A DNA stretch of 64,000 bases from Tepidisphaera sp. (GTDB taxonomy: Bacteria > Planctomycetota > Phycisphaerae > Phycisphaerales > UBA1924): positions 1 to 64,000 of the forward strand of contig WGNV01000003.1 of assembly GCA_016124375.1 (NCBI GenBank). Direction: 5' to 3'. The position numbers were made by a program, and so were the translations under genes. Under the pieces are notes generated by a model. The model was given only the letters and a program-made list of their open reading frames with translations. It had not been told where the DNA came from and ran no database searches. Every line of letters begins with the position of its first letter. Position 1 is the first letter of the stretch. Shown here piece after piece: positions 54,644 through 63,149 of this stretch.

Positions 54644-56350
54644 ATGGCACTTGCGATTTGCGTTCGTTCCGCGCGCGTTCTCGGGCTGGCGATGCTGGCC
54701 GGGCTTGCCCTGCCGGCCTTCGCCGGGGTCACCTACTCGCCCGTCGCCCTCTCGGGCACCGACGGCCCCCTGGGGCCGGGCATGGGCGCGGGCGTCACCT
54801 TCACCCTGCTCAATGGCCAGTTGCCGACCGTCAACCGCTTCGGCCAGGTCGCCTTCCGCGGCAACCCCAGCAGCATGGGCGGGCCCGAAGGCATGTGGAT
54901 CCACAGCGGCAACGCCAACTCCAGCGTCGCCATCGCCGGCGGCGCCCAGCCTGGGGGTGGCACCTACACCGCCGGCACCACGGGCATCATCAACTCCACT
55001 CAGATCAACGACGCGGGCCAGTGGGCCTTCCGCCTGGGCGCCAGCTCCGGGCTCTTTTCCAACGTCACCGGCACGCCCGAGCGCACCATGCTCGCCGGCG
55101 ACATCGCCCCCGGCACCGGCGGGGCCACCTACGCCTCCTCCGCCAGCGGCATGCCCCTGTTCAACAGCGCCGGCATGAGCGGCTATGTCGCCAACCTCAG
55201 CGTCAACACCGGCACGCCCCCGGTCGTCATCAGCGGGGCCACCGCCAACGCCAAGGGCCTGTGGGTCGGCACGCCCTCCTCCAACACCCTCGTGCTGCGC
55301 CAGAATGACCCGGTGCTCGCGCTTGATGCCGGGGGCAACGTGCGTGTCGGCTCTTTCAACGATCTCTCCGTGACGATGAACGCCTCGGGCGCCTTCGCGT
55401 TCAACACCTCCCTGCAGGGCAGCGTGACGACCGGCTCTGGCGCCGGCAGCAACTCGGTCATGATCGCCACCACCCGGGGCGGCTCGCTGGGCGTCATCGC
55501 CCGAAACGGCAACCCCGCCCCCGACGCCAGCGGCAACGACTCGGCCACCGACCTCTACCGCTCGCTGAGCACTTCGGCCGTCGCGTTCAACAACGCGGGC
55601 AACGTGGCGTTCACGAGCTCGCTGCGCAATGCCGCGGGCACGCAGACGTACTCCAGCGCCCTCTTCACCGACACCGGGACGGGCGTCGTGCACATGGCGG
55701 GCCGCTCGACCGACGCGGTCCCGACGATCAATCACTCCAACCCGGGCGAGTTTGCGGGCGTCACCTGGTCGTCGTTCGGCACCCCGGTGATGAACGGCGC
55801 GGGCACGCTGGCCCTGACCGCCAGCCTGGCCAACACCGGCGCCACCAACAACACCGGCGTGCTGCTCACCATGGATTCGTCGGGAGCCTTCAGCAAGGTC
55901 GCACGCCAGGCGGATGTGGCGATCGTCAACGGCGCGCCGCTGGGGGGCGATGCGTACTTCACCTCGTTCAACAACCTCGTGCTCAACGGCAACGGCCAGA
56001 TGGCCTTCACCGCCCTGCTCAACGGCGCCGGCATCGGCGGGGGACCGGGCGGCAACAACTCCGCCCTCTTCGGCTTCGACCCGCTCAACGGCATCAACCT
56101 CATCGCCCGTACCAGCGACCTCTTCGAAGTTGCCCCGGGCGACTTCCGCACCATCTCATCGATCGGCGGGGTTCAGACCTCGGGCGGCGAGGACGGACGC
56201 CTGCAGTCGCTGAACGCCAACGGCCAGCTCGCCTTCGAACTCTCGTTCACCGACGGCTCGACGGGCATCTTCCTCGCGACCGTTCCCAGCGCCGGCACGC
56301 TGCCCCTGCTCGGCCTGGCGGGTCTCCTGGCCGCGCGTCGCCGCCGTTGA
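54644..56350 (+). CDS. Secreted choice-of-anchor-type protein with PEP-CTERM-like C-terminus
   Basis: 568 residues. Signal peptide MALAICVRSARVLGLAMLAGLALPAFA; AAAGGAG about 7 bases upstream. The mature part opens GVTYSPVALSGTDGPLGPG and carries repeated NxxGQxAFxxxL units (FNRFGQVAF, INDAGQWAFRLG, LNGNGQMAFTALL, LNANGQLAFEL), as in the DUF7453-like choice-of-anchor family. The end SAGTLPLLGLAGLLAARRRR is a small-motif, hydrophobic helix, Arg tail, that is, a PEP-CTERM/MYXO-CTERM-type sorting signal. No dockerin module, unlike its neighbours. An exosortase is expected elsewhere in the genome. Confidence 0.86.
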   Translation: MALAICVRSARVLGLAMLAGLALPAFAGVTYSPVALSGTDGPLGPGMGAGVTFTLLNGQLPTVNRFGQVAFRGNPSSMGGPEGMWIHSGNANSSVAIAGGAQPGGGTYTAGTTGIINSTQINDAGQWAFRLGASSGLFSNVTGTPERTMLAGDIAPGTGGATYASSASGMPLFNSAGMSGYVANLSVNTGTPPVVISGATANAKGLWVGTPSSNTLVLRQNDPVLALDAGGNVRVGSFNDLSVTMNASGAFAFNTSLQGSVTTGSGAGSNSVMIATTRGGSLGVIARNGNPAPDASGNDSATDLYRSLSTSAVAFNNAGNVAFTSSLRNAAGTQTYSSALFTDTGTGVVHMAGRSTDAVPTINHSNPGEFAGVTWSSFGTPVMNGAGTLALTASLANTGATNNTGVLLTMDSSGAFSKVARQADVAIVNGAPLGGDAYFTSFNNLVLNGNGQMAFTALLNGAGIGGGPGGNNSALFGFDPLNGINLIARTSDLFEVAPGDFRTISSIGGVQTSGGEDGRLQSLNANGQLAFELSFTDGSTGIFLATVPSAGTLPLLGLAGLLAARRRR

Positions 56351-56445
56351 TAGAACACCATCTCTCGTTCGGGCTGGGAGAATGCCCCGGCCCGTTCCTT
56401 TCCGCGGCTATCACCCCGTTTCGCACACCCTTACGGAGCAGCACC

Positions 56446-57249
56446 ATGAACACGTTCAAGTCAGCGGCATTGGTCGCCATTCTCGGCCTGAGCGGCATCG
56501 CGGCCGCGGAGCCCGACGTCCGCGTCGTCGTCACCGGCGTCGTCGAACGCAACGACTTCATCTCGGGAACCTACTTCGGCGTGCCCGTCGGGGCCCCGGT
56601 CACCATGACCATCGATCTCGACAGCACCGACTACCTCGACAGCCCAAGCCTCCCCGGCGTCACCCGCGGCTACCGCTTCTACCCCAACACCTTCTCCCTC
56701 ACCATCGGCAACGTCACCCGCTCGCTCCGCACCAGCCCCGTGCTGCCCGCCTACTTCGTCGTCCGCAACGATGACCCCCGCGCCGACGGCTTCTTCATCT
56801 CCCAAGGCACCGACATCGACACTGAGATCCCCCTCGACATGATCCCCAACAACTACGGCATCGCCTTCCTGCGCACCTTCAACAGCATCCCCACCAACCC
56901 CCCCGGGCCCGACCCCACCCTGCATTCTGTGAACATCCTCGACGCCCTCGGCTCCTGGGGCTACGACAACCTCAGCGTGTTCAACATGAACATCCAGCGT
57001 GGCGAAGGCAGCACGCCCCTCATCATGGACTACCAGACCATCACGATCAGCCTTATCCCGCCCCCCTGCAATCCCGACGTGAACCAGGACGGCGTCGCCG
57101 ATCAGGGCGACGTTGATTACCTCATCAACGTCATCGCCGGCGGCGAAAACCCCAGCGGCATCGACCCGGACTTCAACCAAGACGGCGTGCCCGACCAGGG
57201 CGATGTCGATGCGCTGATCAATGTGGTCGCGGGTGGTCCCTGTCCGTGA
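56446..57249 (+). CDS. Secreted protein with C-terminal dockerin module
   Basis: 267 residues, the same length as the protein at 52114-52917 although the two domains differ. Signal peptide MNTFKSAALVAILGLSGIAAAE; CGGAG 8 bases upstream. The domain (VVVTGVVERNDFISGTYFGVPVGAPVTMTIDL, YRFYPNTFSLTIGNVTRSL) is a beta-sandwich-like module of unknown function. Module at 57067-57246 (CNPD start, ends GGPCP). The last gene of the cluster; a terminator follows. Confidence 0.88.
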   Translation: MNTFKSAALVAILGLSGIAAAEPDVRVVVTGVVERNDFISGTYFGVPVGAPVTMTIDLDSTDYLDSPSLPGVTRGYRFYPNTFSLTIGNVTRSLRTSPVLPAYFVVRNDDPRADGFFISQGTDIDTEIPLDMIPNNYGIAFLRTFNSIPTNPPGPDPTLHSVNILDALGSWGYDNLSVFNMNIQRGEGSTPLIMDYQTITISLIPPPCNPDVNQDGVADQGDVDYLINVIAGGENPSGIDPDFNQDGVPDQGDVDALINVVAGGPCP

Positions 57250-57277
57250 GCATTAGGCATTAGGCATTAGGCATTCG
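57250..57277 (+). repeat. Heptad GCATTAG repeat
   Basis: GCATTAG three times in tandem and then GCATTCG, starting right after the stop codon at 57249. Related to the GGCACTRG units at 26708 and 58051. Confidence 0.6.
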
Positions 57278-57285
57278 GGAAATTC

Positions 57286-57314
57286 AAAGCCCTGCGCTTC
57301 GCGCGGGGCTTTCT
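57286..57314 (+). terminator. Terminator after the last dockerin gene
   Basis: 12-base stem AAAGCCCTGCGC / GCGCGGGGCTTT with one G-T pair, loop TTC, then a short pyrimidine stretch. Confidence 0.85.
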
Positions 57315-57358
57315 TGCTATTGCGTGATAGCATGCAGCTGCAAGAATGGGCGCCTGCG

Positions 57359-58054
57359 ATGGACACACAACCGTTGCATCACGAGTCGGTCAGGTTCTGG
57401 TGGTCGCTTGCGGGCCTGGCGAGTTTTCTCGCCTTCGTCGTGTGGGTGATAGCGCCGCGCTCGCCTTGGGTCAGTACCGGCATTCCCGACTACTGCATCA
57501 CGTCATTCGTCTTAGACAACGGCCAAGTTTTCCTCGACGCAGAAGGTGACCCACGATCCCTTCCAGACTGCATTCCTGGCGAAGTTGTAGCACAAGCACA
57601 AGCCATTCGATACGAGTGCATAGAGGAGACCTTACCCGTCACTGGCGACCTGCTCCGAGTGTCGACGCACTACGAGATCATTCTCTGCCCCGAACCCTCG
57701 TATTCCTATTTACCGGCATTCTTGCCATTGAACCGTGCGATGCTGACGAGCAAGATGTTGAGCGAGGTAACCGCACGAATTCGTCGCTTCGGAGTCACAG
57801 AGCGCGTTTCCCAGTATGTGTTCAAGACCCCTGACCGAATCATCTGGGATTCGGTCAAGCGGGCGGCCATGCTCGTGCTCAGCCTTTGCATCGGCGCCAT
57901 CACGCTACCCTGCGCGTTCATGGCGCTTCGGGCATCTCGCAAAGTGCGGCGACACCTGCGCCATCAATGTTCGGAGTGCGGCTATCCAAGGCCCGAAGAC
58001 GCCACGAACTGCCCGGAGTGCGGCGTTGCCCTCGGCTCGCCCGCTCGGCCCTAG
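57359..58054 (+). CDS. Membrane protein with C-terminal zinc ribbon
   Basis: 231 residues. An N-terminal helix (WWSLAGLASFLAFVVWVIA), an extracytoplasmic domain of about 125 residues, a second helix (AAMLVLSLCIGAITLPCAFMAL), a basic stretch and a C4 zinc ribbon CSECGYPRPEDATNCPECG. Architecture is the mirror of the window's first two genes, which carry the ribbon at the N-terminus. Codon use is less GC-rich than in neighbours. The start is uncertain: an ATG at 57332 adds nine residues. The TAG stop lies in a repeat unit (58051-58079). Confidence 0.7.
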   Translation: MDTQPLHHESVRFWWSLAGLASFLAFVVWVIAPRSPWVSTGIPDYCITSFVLDNGQVFLDAEGDPRSLPDCIPGEVVAQAQAIRYECIEETLPVTGDLLRVSTHYEIILCPEPSYSYLPAFLPLNRAMLTSKMLSEVTARIRRFGVTERVSQYVFKTPDRIIWDSVKRAAMLVLSLCIGAITLPCAFMALRASRKVRRHLRHQCSECGYPRPEDATNCPECGVALGSPARP

Positions 58055-58079
58055 TGCCCAGTGCCTGATCCCTAGTGCC
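58051..58079. repeat. CTAGTGCC repeat cluster spanning two convergent stop codons
   Basis: CTAGTGCC, CAGTGCC and CTAGTGCC within 29 bases. The first unit holds the TAG stop of the plus-strand zinc-ribbon gene, the last the TAG stop of the minus-strand response regulator; CTAG reads as TAG on both strands. Confidence 0.6.
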
Positions 58080-58557
58080 TCTCCTCCGGGTTCATCTTCC
58101 TCAGCTCGCTCATCGTCTTCTTAAGTTGCCTCTGCAGCAGGCTCACGCGCAGCAGCGAGCGCACCCGGGCGAGCAGCTCCACCCGGTTGACGGGCTTGGT
58201 GAGAAAGTCATCCGCCCCGCACTCGACGGCTCGCTCGACGTCGGCGACCTCGTTGAGCGCGGTCACCATGACGATCGGGATGTCGCTGGTGGCGGGGTTG
58301 CCCTTGACCTTGGCGCAGACCTGGTAGCCGCTCATCCGGGGCATCATCACGTCGAGCAGGATCATGTCGGGCGCTCGCTCACCGATCATCTCGATGGCCT
58401 TGATGCCATCGGGCGCAGTGCGCAGCTCGCACTCCAGGTCCTCCATGTAGGCCAGCAGCAGTTCGAGGTTCTGGGCGTTGTCGTCCACCAGCAGAACGTT
58501 GCACGAACTGATGTTGAACTCGGGCGTCGCCTTGGGGTCGCTGGGTGTCTGGGTCAT
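58072..58557 (-). CDS. Response regulator receiver protein
   Basis: 161 residues, a single CheY-like receiver domain with a short coiled-coil-like tail (SLLQRQLKKTMSELRKM). All key residues are present: Asp25/Asp26 (LLVDDNAQN), phospho-acceptor Asp69 (ILLDVMMPRMSG), Thr99 (MVTAL) and Lys121 (LTKPV). No output domain, so it acts as a phosphoreceiver or adaptor in the PleD-like style. No histidine kinase is adjacent. The start at 58557 is the family-consistent one; the longer upstream frame is spurious. Confidence 0.93.
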   Translation of the reverse strand: MTQTPSDPKATPEFNISSCNVLLVDDNAQNLELLLAYMEDLECELRTAPDGIKAIEMIGERAPDMILLDVMMPRMSGYQVCAKVKGNPATSDIPIVMVTALNEVADVERAVECGADDFLTKPVNRVELLARVRSLLRVSLLQRQLKKTMSELRKMNPEERH

Positions 58558-58731
58558 GGCGGCGTCTCCGGTGTAAATCCTTGGCCGCCCCGTGGTTGGG
58601 TCGGTACGCCCCATCCTACCCCCGCGCCGAGACCGACGCGGGGAGGGGCTCCCGATGGGCGTCAGACCCGCGGTCTTGACCCCTAACCCCAAGGCCCATA
58701 GGGTTTTGCATCTCTCCGGGGGATTGCTTTC

Positions 58732-59202
58732 ATGCCGACAGCCGCGCTCAAACCTCGTCCCGTGTGGTCCGACCGCTTCGCCCGGCCCGACGCCGAGGCG
58801 CTGGCCACTGGCTTTCCCAAACTCGCGCAGGGCGCCTTTGACCTGGCCCGCGCCCGCCTGAAGGCGATCGAGGATGTTCGCGAAGAGGTGCAGTGGCGGG
58901 GCGTGTGGAACTGGACGTTTGCATATCTGACCGATGATGGCGAGCCCCCGATCGGGTTCCTGGTGCCGGATCCCGAGCGTCCCCGCCTGTGCCTGCCTTT
59001 TCCGGATGCCCTGATTGCCGATCTTCCGGTGCGGAAACTGGCGCGGGGTGTGCGGGATGTGCTGGCCCACGCGCCGGTGGTGGACGGCCTGCGTTGGCCG
59101 ATGTGGGATTTGTCTACCAAGACTGAGACGGAAGACCTGCTGGCCCTGCTGAACTTTCGGCGCACGCCCGCCCGGGCGGGGCGTGACGGTGCCGCGGGCT
59201 GA
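58732..59202 (+). CDS. Cytosolic protein of unknown function
   Basis: 156 residues, MPTAALKPRPVWSDRFARPD..., no signal peptide or membrane helix. VREEVQWRGVWNWTFAYLTDDGEPPIGFLVPDPERPRLCLPF and LRWPMWDLSTKTETEDLLALLNFRR suggest a compact alpha/beta domain; a distant likeness to DUF3788-type proteins is only an impression. CGGGGG lies about 9 bases upstream. Divergent from the response regulator and upstream of dacB; role unknown. Confidence 0.7.
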   Translation: MPTAALKPRPVWSDRFARPDAEALATGFPKLAQGAFDLARARLKAIEDVREEVQWRGVWNWTFAYLTDDGEPPIGFLVPDPERPRLCLPFPDALIADLPVRKLARGVRDVLAHAPVVDGLRWPMWDLSTKTETEDLLALLNFRRTPARAGRDGAAG

Positions 59203-59336
59203 GCACCACCTGATTTAGCCCCCCTGGTCGCGGGATGTGCAGGCGAGGTGGCCCGTTGGTCGATGCACTTGCTTCGTGGCTCGCCCCGGGCGGCGGGCCG
59301 TGGTTCATCACCATTCCGGGGAAGAGGGCCAGGCCA

Positions 59337-60842
59337 ATGACGATGGGCGGGAGACTGTGGGCGGCGATGGCGATGGTGGTGGCCGCGGGGTGCGCGCTGG
59401 GCCAGCCCAACGCCCTTTCGTCGGACGTCCTGCACGCCGTCGGCCAGCGCAAACTGGGCAACGCCAAGGTCGCCATCTGCGTGCGCGATTGCCAGACCGG
59501 CACCGTGCTCGCCAGCGTCAACGACTCGACGCCCATGACCCCCGCCAGCAACATGAAGCTGCTCACCAGCGGGGCGGCGTTGCTGGTGCTGACGCCCGAG
59601 TTCGTCTTTCATACCGAGTTCGCGCTCGATGGCGACACGCTGGTCATCCGGGGCGATGGCGACCCCGCGCTCGCCGACCCCGCGGTGCTCGACCGGATGA
59701 ACCCCAAGATGACCGTGGGCGACGTGCTTGGGGCCATCAGCGGGGCGATCTCGAGCTCGGGCGTCAAGCAACTCAACCAGATCATCGTCGACGATCGCGT
59801 GTTCGATCGCCAGTTCGTCCACCCCACCTGGCCCGTGGAGAAACTCGACCGGGGCTACAGCGCCGAGGTCGCGGGCGTGAACTTTCACGCCAATGTGCTT
59901 GCGGCGTACCCCAAGCCCAACCCCGAGGGGCCCGGCGCGCCGCCCTTGTTTGATCTTCAGCCCGAGGCGCCGTGGCTGCGCATCGACAACAAGGCCCGCA
60001 CCATCGTGCAGGGCAAGAACGCGGTGTGGCTGACGCGCGACCCCGACTCCAACCAGTTCACCATGCACGGCGAAGTCCGCTTCCCCGTCGCGGTGGGCGT
60101 GGAAGTGACCGTGCACAACCCGCCCGACTTCTTCGGGCGCGTGCTGGCCTCGCGCCTCATGGCCTCGAGCATCACCATGCCTCAGGGCAGCGACCAGATG
60201 GACTCGACGGCGATCCGCGTCGCCAACGATCAGGACGGGTTCGGCCAGGGCAAAGTGCTGGCCGTCGTGTCCACCCCCATCGCCGAGGTGCTGCGCCGCT
60301 GCAACACCGACTCGGAGAATCTCTACGCCGAGTCGCTGTTCAAACGCATGGGACATGCCGTCACCAAAGAACCCGGCGGCTGGACCAACGGGGCGGCGGT
60401 GCTTCGGATGGTCTTGACGCAGAAGCTCGGCGCCGAAGCCGCGGCCAGTGTCACCATCAGCGACGGGTGCGGCCTGTCGCGCGATGACGCGGTTTCGCCC
60501 GCCGTCATGACCCGCTGGCTGGAAGTCATGAGCAAGGAAAAGGGCGCGGCCGACGCGTACCTGGCGTCGCTCGCCGAGCCGGGCGAAGGCACGCTCAAGA
60601 GCCGCTTCTTGGGCGACAAACTGAAGAACCAGGTACACGCCAAGAGCGGGTTCATCAACGGCGTGCGCACGCTGTCGGGGTACGTGGTGAGCCCGACAAC
60701 GGGCCGCCAGGTGGCCTTCAGCGTGATGGTGAACGACGTGAATGGCACCGACGGCCAGGCCAAGGAACTGCACGAGGACGTCGTGAAGCTCGCCGACAAG
60801 TGGCTGAGCGATCGCGAGCGGGGCAGCAAGCAGGGCGGGTGA
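59337..60842 (+). CDS. dacB: D-alanyl-D-alanine carboxypeptidase/endopeptidase (PBP4, DacB)
   Basis: 501 residues, as expected for class C low-mass PBPs with inserted domains. Exported: MTMGGRLWAAMAMVVAAGCALGQ (a Cys at 19 could be a lipidation site). Ser71 and Lys74 (TPASNMKLL) are the SxxK catalytic motif; SDGCGLSRDDAVSPAVM is the family's DGSGLSR region; HAKSGFINGV is the KTG box with KSG. It trims or cleaves peptidoglycan cross-links. An upstream start would add a non-signal extension. A terminator hairpin follows at 60865. Confidence 0.95.
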   Translation: MTMGGRLWAAMAMVVAAGCALGQPNALSSDVLHAVGQRKLGNAKVAICVRDCQTGTVLASVNDSTPMTPASNMKLLTSGAALLVLTPEFVFHTEFALDGDTLVIRGDGDPALADPAVLDRMNPKMTVGDVLGAISGAISSSGVKQLNQIIVDDRVFDRQFVHPTWPVEKLDRGYSAEVAGVNFHANVLAAYPKPNPEGPGAPPLFDLQPEAPWLRIDNKARTIVQGKNAVWLTRDPDSNQFTMHGEVRFPVAVGVEVTVHNPPDFFGRVLASRLMASSITMPQGSDQMDSTAIRVANDQDGFGQGKVLAVVSTPIAEVLRRCNTDSENLYAESLFKRMGHAVTKEPGGWTNGAAVLRMVLTQKLGAEAAASVTISDGCGLSRDDAVSPAVMTRWLEVMSKEKGAADAYLASLAEPGEGTLKSRFLGDKLKNQVHAKSGFINGVRTLSGYVVSPTTGRQVAFSVMVNDVNGTDGQAKELHEDVVKLADKWLSDRERGSKQGG

Positions 60843-60864
60843 GGGCGGCTCGTTTTCTTGGGTG

Positions 60865-60897
60865 GCCCCTCTCTCCGAGAGGGGCGTATTTGTTCTT
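60865..60897 (+). terminator. Terminator of dacB
   Basis: Stem GCCCCTCTC/GAGAGGGGC with loop TCC, then GTATTTGTTCTT. 22 bases after the dacB stop. Confidence 0.8.
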
Positions 60898-60989
60898 GAA
60901 TCGCGCCCGGCTTGCGTTCACGGCGCCATGGCGAAGACAAGCTTGGATATCCCTGCAATTCGTACGACTTGATGATCGCTCGCCATCAC

Positions 60990-61026
60990 GAACAAATACC
61001 AAGACGCCCCTCTCGGAGAGAGGGGC
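60990..61026 (-). terminator. Terminator of the UbiD-type gene
   Basis: Minus-strand copy of the same hairpin (stem at 61006-61026) followed by a TTGGTATTTGTTC tail; 22 bases past the stop at 61049. Confidence 0.75.
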
Positions 61027-61048
61027 CACCCAGGGCGGGCTCGTTGTT

Positions 61049-63136
61049 CTACATCTTGAGAATCGGCGGCCAGGCCCGCACTGGCAAGCCGAAGCGTTCA
61101 TCGCCCGGGAGTTTGGGCGTGGCGTCGAACGCGATGCGCCTGCCACAACGGCTGTCGTAGCGGTCGCGGGCGGGGCACGAGTGGGCCAGCCAGTGAAACA
61201 GCGCGTCGTCGATGTTCGCGACGTCGGCGTCGGGCCCGACAACGATGGTCCAGCGGGGCAACTCGACCTCGTTTGGCAGGGCGCCCAGGGCCTTGATAAT
61301 CGCGGCTCCGTCGCCCGGGTTTGATTTGCCGGCGCGGATGAAAAGCCACCAGCCGCCGAGGGACTCGGGGATCGACGCATCGAGCACGCCGGGGATGGTG
61401 CGCACACGCGCGAGCGTCGCGACGGCGGCTGGGCCGAGCACTGCGTTAATGGGCGTCAGCGGCGCGTCGCACGACTCGGAAGACCGGCGGGGACCGCCGG
61501 GCCACCCAGACGCCGCGTCTGGCCCCCACACCCCGGGCCACGTCGCCTGCTCGGCGTCGCCGAGCTTTCGCGTCGCGTCCAGGCCCATCTTGCCGCCGGC
61601 TCCGAGGAACGGAGCCGCGTGGTCGAGAATGTCCAGCGGCCCGCGGGCCGCCTCGATGTCGCGCCCCGGCACGCAGTGCTCGCCGATGGCCCGCAGCACG
61701 GCCGTGGTGTCGTGCACGTCGACATCGTCATCGACGACGACGACGGCCTTGGTCCAGCTCATTTGGCCAGCGCCCCAGACGCCGTGGGCCAGGCGCCGGG
61801 CGTGCATCGGGTAGTGCTTCTTGATCTTGATGAACGCGGCGTTGTGAAACGCGCCGAACAGCGGCAGGTCGTAATCCTCAATGTCGGGCAGGATCGTCTT
61901 GAGCAGGGGCAGCATGATCCGCTCGGTCGCCTTGCCCAAGAAGTAATCCTCCTGCGGCGGCAGACCGACGACGGTCGTCGGGTAGATCGGATCGCGCCGG
62001 TGCGTGATCGCCGTCACCTGCAGCGTCGGATACCGATCGGGCATCGAGTAGAACCCGGTGTGATCGCCGAAAGGCCCCTCGAAGACTGCCCCGGGGCCAA
62101 GGGCGGCCGGCGGGTCGCTTATGCCCCGCGGGTCAAACCCGATCAACCCCGCCTCGTGGCTCACGTACCCCTCGATGATGATCTCGGCATTGGCCGGCAC
62201 CCACAGGGGCACGGTGCGGGCCCGCACCAGCGGGATGCCCTTGCCGTGCAGGAAGCCCGCCAGCAACAACTCCGAGATTCCCGGCGGCAGCGGCGCGGTC
62301 GCCGCATACGGCATCACGCTCTCGCCCCCCAGCGCGATCGCCACCGGCATGGGCTTGCCCAGCGCCTTCCAACTGCGCCAGTGGCGTGCCCCGTCGTGAT
62401 GCATGTGCCAGTGCATCGCCAGCGTGCGCTCGCCCAGCAACTGCACTCGGTACATTCCGATGTTGTGGCTCGGCGGGGCCGGATGATCGCGGTCGCTCGC
62501 GTGGATGGTGTGGATGCCCGCGAGGGTGATGTACCTGCCGCGATGTTTGGCGTCCCACTCAGGCCCACGGCCCAGCCCGGGCACGTGGTCGTTCACGTTC
62601 GCCGGGTAGCCCAGGCTTGCAAAGTCGCCATCCAAAGGCCAGCAGCGGATGATCGGCAATCGCGTCAGATCCACCCGCTCTTGCGGGATGACCACCTCCT
62701 GGCACAGGCCCATGCCCTTGCGACGCTTGGGCGGGATCTTGAGCAGCGGCGCGACGCGTTTGAGAAACGCGAACAGCTCGGCAGCGGTGCGGGGCGGCTC
62801 GGGCTTCACGAGGGCCGCGATTTTTTCGGCGATCTGCGCGAACCCCTGCGGGCACCCCAGCGCCATCTCCATGCGCCGATAACTGCCCCAGGCGTTGATG
62901 AGCACCGGCCACTGGCTGCCCTCGACATGTTCAAACAGCAACGCGCGGCCGCCCAGGTGGGCGAAGCGCGGATCGCACGCGCGGGCCGAGGCGCTGGGCA
63001 TGTTCGGGGCGGCCGTCTTGCTCTCCGCGTCGGCCCGGCGGGTGATGTCGAGGATGGGCGAGACGGGCCCCCGCTCGCGGCTCAGTTCGCCGTGTGATTC
63101 GAGCCCCGCCACAAACTCGCGAAGAGTTGAGTACAT
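61049..63136 (-). CDS. UbiD-family (prenylated-FMN) decarboxylase
   Basis: 695 residues, longer than the usual 490-610 because of an extra C-terminal region. N-terminus MYSTLREFVAGLESHGELSRE is typical. Active-site region: RYITLAGIHTIHASDRDHP, NIGMYRVQLLGERTLAMHWHMHHDGARHW, then SHEAGLIGFDPRGI, EGPFGDHTGFY and the TRRDPIYPTTVVG segment, all UbiD signatures. The enzyme decarboxylates aromatic or alpha,beta-unsaturated acids (ubiquinone, menaquinone or aromatic routes). ubiX, which makes the cofactor, is not in the window. A TAGGCT hexamer ends 7 bases before the ATG at 63136. Confidence 0.92.
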   Translation of the reverse strand: MYSTLREFVAGLESHGELSRERGPVSPILDITRRADAESKTAAPNMPSASARACDPRFAHLGGRALLFEHVEGSQWPVLINAWGSYRRMEMALGCPQGFAQIAEKIAALVKPEPPRTAAELFAFLKRVAPLLKIPPKRRKGMGLCQEVVIPQERVDLTRLPIIRCWPLDGDFASLGYPANVNDHVPGLGRGPEWDAKHRGRYITLAGIHTIHASDRDHPAPPSHNIGMYRVQLLGERTLAMHWHMHHDGARHWRSWKALGKPMPVAIALGGESVMPYAATAPLPPGISELLLAGFLHGKGIPLVRARTVPLWVPANAEIIIEGYVSHEAGLIGFDPRGISDPPAALGPGAVFEGPFGDHTGFYSMPDRYPTLQVTAITHRRDPIYPTTVVGLPPQEDYFLGKATERIMLPLLKTILPDIEDYDLPLFGAFHNAAFIKIKKHYPMHARRLAHGVWGAGQMSWTKAVVVVDDDVDVHDTTAVLRAIGEHCVPGRDIEAARGPLDILDHAAPFLGAGGKMGLDATRKLGDAEQATWPGVWGPDAASGWPGGPRRSSESCDAPLTPINAVLGPAAVATLARVRTIPGVLDASIPESLGGWWLFIRAGKSNPGDGAAIIKALGALPNEVELPRWTIVVGPDADVANIDDALFHWLAHSCPARDRYDSRCGRRIAFDATPKLPGDERFGLPVRAWPPILKM

Positions 63137-63143
63137 TGATCCA

Positions 63144-63149
63144 AGCCTA
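63144..63149 (-). promoter_or_regulatory. Candidate -10 hexamer TAGGCT
   Basis: On the minus strand TAGGCT ends 7 bases before the ATG of the UbiD-type gene; no Shine-Dalgarno. Another TAnnnT (TACATT, 63132-63137) precedes the divergent gene at 63149. Confidence 0.3.

Larger units (their letters stand above)
60860..61031. repeat. Inverted pair of identical 28-bp arms around a 116-base spacer
   Basis: 60860-60887 and 61004-61031 are perfect reverse complements (28 of 28). Next to each arm ATTTGTTC (60888-60895) or its complement GAACAAAT (60990-60997) occurs again, offset by a 6-base insertion on the right. Each arm is itself a terminator hairpin. Confidence 0.85.
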
